From: Paenibacillus lautus NBRC 15380
Lineage (GTDB): Bacteria; Bacillota; Bacilli; Paenibacillales; Paenibacillaceae
Assembly (NCBI RefSeq): GCF_004000945.1
Contig: NZ_BIMF01000002.1
Span: forward strand, 496,001-560,000
Direction of reading: 5' to 3'
Length of the DNA stretch: 64,000 nucleotides
Of this stretch, positions 59,741-64,000 are shown one piece after another. A program made the translations under genes and the position numbers. The notes under the pieces were generated by a model that saw only the letters and a list, made by a program, of their open reading frames with translations, made no database searches and was not told the origin of the DNA. Position 1 is the first letter of the stretch. The number at the start of each line of letters is the position of its first letter.

Positions 59741-61684
59741 ATGAAATGGGACGAATTTTTCGTTACCGGTGATCCGTTAATTTACGGCGCCATGGTGAGT
59801 ATCGTGCTCGTCTCGCTCGCAATCCTCTTCGGTTTGACCTATTACAAGAAGTGGGGATATATGTGGCGGGAATGGCTGACAACCGTGGATCACAAAAGAA
59901 TTGGGGTCATGTACATCATCTGTGCATTGATCATGCTGTTCCGCGGGGGCGTCGACGCGATCATGATGCGCGCGCAGACCGCCGCACCGGAGATGAAGTT
60001 TCTGACCGGTCAGCATTATAATGAAGTATTCACGACTCACGGGGTCATCATGATCCTCTTTATGGCCATGCCGTTTATCTTCGGTCTGATGAACGTCATC
60101 ATTCCGCTTCAGATCGGAGCCCGTGACGTAGCTTTCCCTAAACTGAACGCAATCAGCTTCTGGCTGTTCTTCGCCGGGGCCATGCTGTTCAACATTTCCT
60201 TCGTTATCGGAGGTTCGCCGGATGCAGGCTGGTCCGCTTACTTCCCGCTGGCCAGTATCGAATTCAGTCCGACGGTCGGCAACAACTACTACTCTCTATC
60301 GCTACAGATTTCAGGGATTGGTACCTTGCTGACAGGCCTTAACTTTATCGTAACGATCCTGAAGATGCGCGCGCCGGGCATGACCCTGATGCGCATGCCG
60401 ATGTTCACATGGTCTGTATTGATTACTTGTGTCATCATTATCTTTGCTTTCCCTGTACTTACGATTGCGCTCCTGCTTATGATGTTCGACCGCATCTTTG
60501 GTTCGCAATTCTTCACGATGGCCAACGGCGGCATGGATATGCTATGGGCCAACCTGTTCTGGGTATGGGGACACCCTGAGGTATACATTGTCATTCTACC
60601 GGCTTTCGGTATTTTCAGTGAGATTATCTCGGCCTTCTCCAAAAAGAACTTGTACGGTTACAGCTCCATGGTATTGAGTATGGCGATTATTTCCGGCTTG
60701 TCCTTCCTGGTATGGGCCCACCATTTCTATACCATGGGTCAAGGAGCCATGGTCAACGGTTTCTTCTCCATCACAACGATGGCGATTGCCGTACCGACCG
60801 GGATCAAAATATTCAACTGGCTTTTCACCCTTCGCAAGGGTCGAATCAGCTTTACGACGCCGATGCTCTACTCGCTTGCCTTTATTCCGATCTTCACGAT
60901 CGGCGGAGTAACCGGCGTCATGCTGGCGATGGCCAGTGCGGACTATCAATATCATAATACGATGTTCCTGGTTGCCCACTTCCACTATGTGCTCATTCCA
61001 GGCGCCGTATTCGCCGTCATTGCCGGTTTCCATTACTGGTTCCCTAAAGTGTTCGGCTTCCGTCTGAACGAAAAGCTTGGCAAAATCGCATTCTGGTTCA
61101 TTGCCATCTCATTTAACGTAACGTTCTTCCCGATGTTCTTCCTGGGACTGATGGGGATGACCCGTCGTACGTACACCTATTCGGCTGAAACCGGCTTTGG
61201 CCCGCTGAATATGCTGTCGATGGTCGGCGCCGTCGGCCTGGCGATCGGATTCATCATTCTGGTATACAACATCTACTGGAGTACACGTTACGAGCCGCGC
61301 GACAAAACAGGAGATCCATGGGATGCACGCGCACTGGAATGGTCTACGCCAAGTCCGGTTCCTGTATACAACTTTGCAGTAACGCCGAAAGTCAAAGGCC
61401 GAGACGCCTACTGGTTCTCGAAGAAAAACAACGAGCCGCTTTCAGATGAGAAAATTACGAAAATTCACATGCCAAGCAACACCGGAAAGCCGTTTATACT
61501 GGGTATCGCCTTCTTCTTCCTTGGCTTCTTCCTGGTATTCAGCTGGTGGATTCCCTCCATCGTTGCCGGTATCGCGGTATTGATCATTATGGCAACCATG
61601 TCCTTTGACCGTGATCACGGGTACTACATTCCGGTTGAAGAGATTGTTCAAACCGAACAGAAACTGCGGGGTGATACGGTATGA
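59741..61684 (+). CDS. qoxB: Cytochrome aa3 quinol oxidase subunit I
   Basis: 647 residues with about 14-15 membrane helices. The heme-copper ligands are all visible: FTTHGVIMIL (low-spin heme His), WVWGHPEVYIVILPAFG (CuB His with the cross-linked Tyr), VWAHHFYTMG (two CuB His) and VAHFHYVLIPG (two heme His). It reduces oxygen to water with quinol electrons and pumps protons. AGAAAGGAG precedes the ATG. It overlaps qoxC by 4 bases (ATGA). Confidence 0.93.
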   Translation: MKWDEFFVTGDPLIYGAMVSIVLVSLAILFGLTYYKKWGYMWREWLTTVDHKRIGVMYIICALIMLFRGGVDAIMMRAQTAAPEMKFLTGQHYNEVFTTHGVIMILFMAMPFIFGLMNVIIPLQIGARDVAFPKLNAISFWLFFAGAMLFNISFVIGGSPDAGWSAYFPLASIEFSPTVGNNYYSLSLQISGIGTLLTGLNFIVTILKMRAPGMTLMRMPMFTWSVLITCVIIIFAFPVLTIALLLMMFDRIFGSQFFTMANGGMDMLWANLFWVWGHPEVYIVILPAFGIFSEIISAFSKKNLYGYSSMVLSMAIISGLSFLVWAHHFYTMGQGAMVNGFFSITTMAIAVPTGIKIFNWLFTLRKGRISFTTPMLYSLAFIPIFTIGGVTGVMLAMASADYQYHNTMFLVAHFHYVLIPGAVFAVIAGFHYWFPKVFGFRLNEKLGKIAFWFIAISFNVTFFPMFFLGLMGMTRRTYTYSAETGFGPLNMLSMVGAVGLAIGFIILVYNIYWSTRYEPRDKTGDPWDARALEWSTPSPVPVYNFAVTPKVKGRDAYWFSKKNNEPLSDEKITKIHMPSNTGKPFILGIAFFFLGFFLVFSWWIPSIVAGIAVLIIMATMSFDRDHGYYIPVEEIVQTEQKLRGDTV

Positions 61685-62277
61685 AAATAGATGCCACTCA
61701 GCCGCTGGAATATGGAACAGAGGAAAACCGTAATCGTATATTCGGCTTCTGGCTGTTCCTCGGAGCTGAAATTGCGCTCTTTGCTACCTTGTTTACCGTC
61801 TACTTCGTTCTCGTGAACCGCTTTGCCAGCGGTCCGAGCGGAGCGGAAATCTTTGAAATTACGCCGGTCCTGCTTGAGACGTTCCTGCTCTTAACGAGCA
61901 GCTTCACGATCGGTTTGGCTGTTCATGCGATGCGTCTGGGACTGAAAAAGCAGACGATGATCTTTATGGTCATCACCCTGCTGCTGGGTGCGGGATTCCT
62001 TGGGATCGAGATCTTCGAATTCTTCACCTATGTGCATGAAGGAGTAACGCTCTCAACGAGCGCCTTCTCCTCCAGCTTGTTCACATTGCTTGGCACGCAC
62101 GGAGCTCACGTTACCTTCGGTCTCCTGTGGGGAACTGCCATTCTGATTCAACTTAAAAAGCATGGACTGGATCATTCCACAGCCAACAAGTCCTTTATCT
62201 TCTCGCTTTACTGGCATTTCCTGGACGTTGTGTGGATCTTCATCTTCAGCTTTGTATACTTGAAAGGACTGATGTGA
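61681..62277 (+). CDS. qoxC: Cytochrome aa3 quinol oxidase subunit III
   Basis: 198 residues with five membrane helices, the short form of heme-copper oxidase subunit III. Family motifs include FWLFLGAEIALFATLF near the start, LGTHGAHVTFGLLWG and YWHFLDVVWIFIFSFVYL at the C-terminus. It has no catalytic metal and stabilises subunit I. It overlaps qoxB by 4 bases and ends two bases before qoxD. Confidence 0.92.
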   Translation: MKIDATQPLEYGTEENRNRIFGFWLFLGAEIALFATLFTVYFVLVNRFASGPSGAEIFEITPVLLETFLLLTSSFTIGLAVHAMRLGLKKQTMIFMVITLLLGAGFLGIEIFEFFTYVHEGVTLSTSAFSSSLFTLLGTHGAHVTFGLLWGTAILIQLKKHGLDHSTANKSFIFSLYWHFLDVVWIFIFSFVYLKGLM

Positions 62278-62278
62278 C

Positions 62279-62566
62279 ATGATAAAACAGCTGTTTCCAA
62301 TTAAGCATGTAGCGGGTTATATATCGTCTCTCGTCCTTTCAGCGGTTGCGCTAGTCGTTCTGCTGGATATGCCGGCAGCTTCGAAATTGGCCGTTCTGCT
62401 GGTTACCGCGATCCTGCAGGCAGCCGTTCAGCTCATGCTGTTCATGCACGTTGGGGAAAGTGATGACAAAAAGTCCGTTTACATCAACATTGCCTTCGCT
62501 TTGTTTGTCGGCCTTGTCACGATCTTCGGAACGCTGTTCATCTTCGTATGGGGCTGGTACGCTTAA
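62279..62566 (+). CDS. qoxD: Cytochrome aa3 quinol oxidase subunit IV
   Basis: 95 residues with three membrane helices, the usual form of small subunit IV. LFMHVGESDDKKSVYINIAF matches the conserved helix 2-3 loop (MHxxE/G). It assists assembly or stability of the oxidase. Last gene of the operon, followed by a terminator at 62637. Confidence 0.9.
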   Translation: MIKQLFPIKHVAGYISSLVLSAVALVVLLDMPAASKLAVLLVTAILQAAVQLMLFMHVGESDDKKSVYINIAFALFVGLVTIFGTLFIFVWGWYA

Positions 62567-62636
62567 GACCCGCGAATCTTTGTGAACTTGTAACGTAACG
62601 ATGAACGTCCGCATCCCGATAATTTCATCCAATATC

Positions 62637-62684
62637 AAAGAGGGTGTTCCAAAAGATCTTAGATCTGGCGGGAGCCCTCTTTTT
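62637..62684 (+). terminator. Terminator after qoxABCD
   Basis: Arms AAAGAGGG and CCCTCTTT with an inner AGATCT repeat, then TTTTT. Confidence 0.75.
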
Positions 62685-62746
62685 CTGTTATGCGACGCTA
62701 CGTGTACGAATCGTTCCTCCCAGTCATCCTTCAGACAAACAAAAAG

Positions 62747-62807
62747 AAAACCGTTTCTCCGTAGAATGGAAGTGCGACCCACCATTTAAAAAGGAACGGT
62801 TTTTTTG
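62747..62807 (-). terminator. Terminator of the cell-wall-binding-repeat gene
   Basis: Arms AAAACCGTT and AACGGTTTT with a long loop; T-runs on both strands, so possibly bidirectional. Confidence 0.65.
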
Positions 62808-62853
62808 TATATTCAATATCCAGCTTCATCTGCCCATACAATATGAGGATCAT

Positions 62854-64000
62854 TTAGTCATGACCAGACTCCATATCCAAAATTTCATCAATCTCACTCT
62901 GGAGCTTCGTGGTCAAGGTCTGTTCGTCTCCAATGATCCAGGCATGATTATAAGGAGCTTCCAGCGGGGACGTGCCGCTCTCACGCCGTATCGATTCAAC
63001 ATACTTTGTAATGGAACGTGGCACCCCGTCGCGCTCCGTAAACAATAAAGGTGCACGCTTACCCATATGGGACAAAGGGGCAGCTGCAATGGACAATACG
63101 GGCGAATCTGGTGTCGAGAATGAGAGGCTGTATCCCGGCGATTGAACGCCCCAACCAAAGCCTGTTGCGGGATCATTGAACTGTGCAAAATGAATGGCAT
63201 TCTCGAATGGGTCATCCCCGGATATTCGCGTTACCTTCCCATATTGCCGCAGCTCGTCCTCTACGGCCCGGGATACCACCTTTTCCGGGCCGATAATATA
63301 AATATTCGCTTTTCCTTTTCGCTTAAGAAGCGCCTGTGCCGTCTCTTCAGGCACATTCCTCTCGCGGACATACAGCATCGTTTCCGGCATATGCGCAATC
63401 CAGCTCACCGCAGGGAGCGTATAGTCCGGACGCTCCATCGATCCGACAATAACCGAGGTGGGTACAGATCCGGATACCTTAGCGGCGTATTCATCGATAG
63501 CGGCTGCAGCTTCTTCAGGTTCCCCGGCAGCAATGTGATCGGTCTTATATTCAAGTCCGTTCAGCTCCTTCATCACCCTGTCCGAGATCGGGCCGACGGT
63601 GATAATCTCAATGCCCTTGTTATGCTCCGATCCCCTTGGCTTCAACCGTCTAAGCTCTTCCAGCGTCTCCTTGGGAATCCCCTCTTCTTCCACAAACAGC
63701 AGAGGTCCCTCGCTAAGCTGCGTCAGATCGACGCTCACAGCCGCTATGGACCATTGAGCCGAATCCACCAGAATCACCGTCTGCGGACGACTATGCTCAT
63801 TCGTGGACTGCCACAGCGTCTTGGAGGTCAGCACGGCCGCACTTACAGGATCGGATGTATTCAATCGGATGGTGTTCTTCGTAGCAGACCAAGGTACAGG
63901 AACATCCTTCAGCAGCTCTTTGCTGTGAACAGCCGAGGGAATGGAGGGCTCGGAATGACTTTGAGTCTGACTCCATGCGAGAATGCCTGCCGTTAACAGG
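62854..64000 (-). CDS. Cell wall-binding repeat 2-type secreted protein, 5' end outside window
   Basis: The frame is open from the stop at 62854 to the right edge, giving about 381 visible residues. The first visible residues (LLTAGILAWSQTQSHSEPS) look like the end of a signal peptide, so little is missing. Three alpha/beta units of about 90 residues recur with the pattern of cell-wall-binding repeat 2: TVILVDSAQW, SVIVGSMERPDYTLPAVSW, FAQFNDPATGFGWGV, each followed by a lower-order copy of PLLFxExxGIP and IxIxGPxxxxS (for example LLFVEEEGIPKETL and YIIGPEKVVS). Such proteins are usually held in the envelope of Gram-positives; the exact function here is unknown. Confidence 0.75.
   Translation of the reverse strand, partial: LLTAGILAWSQTQSHSEPSIPSAVHSKELLKDVPVPWSATKNTIRLNTSDPVSAAVLTSKTLWQSTNEHSRPQTVILVDSAQWSIAAVSVDLTQLSEGPLLFVEEEGIPKETLEELRRLKPRGSEHNKGIEIITVGPISDRVMKELNGLEYKTDHIAAGEPEEAAAAIDEYAAKVSGSVPTSVIVGSMERPDYTLPAVSWIAHMPETMLYVRERNVPEETAQALLKRKGKANIYIIGPEKVVSRAVEDELRQYGKVTRISGDDPFENAIHFAQFNDPATGFGWGVQSPGYSLSFSTPDSPVLSIAAAPLSHMGKRAPLLFTERDGVPRSITKYVESIRRESGTSPLEAPYNHAWIIGDEQTLTTKLQSEIDEILDMESGHD

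Overview
The window looks like a chromosome segment of a Paenibacillus-type, Gram-positive, spore-forming bacterium. The pointers are AGGAGG-type ribosome binding sites, frequent TTG and GTG starts, two exosporium-type collagen-like proteins, a qoxABCD quinol oxidase, a nasBC/nitrate-transporter locus of Bacillus type, and an lnrJKLMN-like two-component/ABC locus.

Region 1 (1 to about 27,820) is AT-rich accessory DNA built as a long integron-type gene cassette array. I count 32 cassettes, usually one gene each, nearly all on the minus strand. They are separated by 30 clear attC-like sites of about 95 to 210 bp plus one eroded site. Each site begins (plus-strand view) with NNNTAACGTT..TATTCACGA and ends with GCGTGAATA...TGTTATNNGATG, so its ends are imperfect inverted repeats. 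Cargo includes Nudix hydrolases, GNAT acetyltransferases, histidine phosphatases, HAD hydrolases, aminoglycoside-phosphotransferase-like kinases, a methyltransferase, a sugar-phosphate isomerase, peptidase-like fusions, two proteins with a HEPN-type R-x4-H motif, and many unknowns. Several cassettes hold broken genes. At the right end (27,711-27,793) an attI-like site precedes the first cassette. Just beyond it (27,814-27,915) lies a C-terminal scrap of a tyrosine recombinase with its catalytic Tyr, pointing the same way as the cassettes. No intact integrase is in the window, and the array runs off the left edge.

Region 2 (27,820-37,920) is a transition zone. Two paralogous collagen-like proteins with near-identical leaders bracket a TetR regulator, an MraY paralogue, two phosphotransferases, a DUF1904 protein, a small basic protein and an ECF sigma factor with a long C-terminal extension.

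Region 3 (37,920-44,020) is the nitrate assimilation locus: nasB-nasC divergent from a NarK/NasA-type transporter. Both leaders carry two hexaloop hairpins (A at loop position 1, G at position 4), the second overlapping an intrinsic terminator. That is the layout of ANTAR-protein antitermination targets. GlnR/TnrA-like boxes overlap both -35 elements.

Region 4 (44,020-64,000) is backbone: vanY/vanZ-like genes, a heterodimeric ABC exporter pair, a 51-bp tandem repeat tract, a truncated isomerase, a LysE exporter divergent from a MocR regulator, the lnrJKLMN-like locus, qoxABCD, and a partial cell-wall-binding-repeat protein leaving the right edge.
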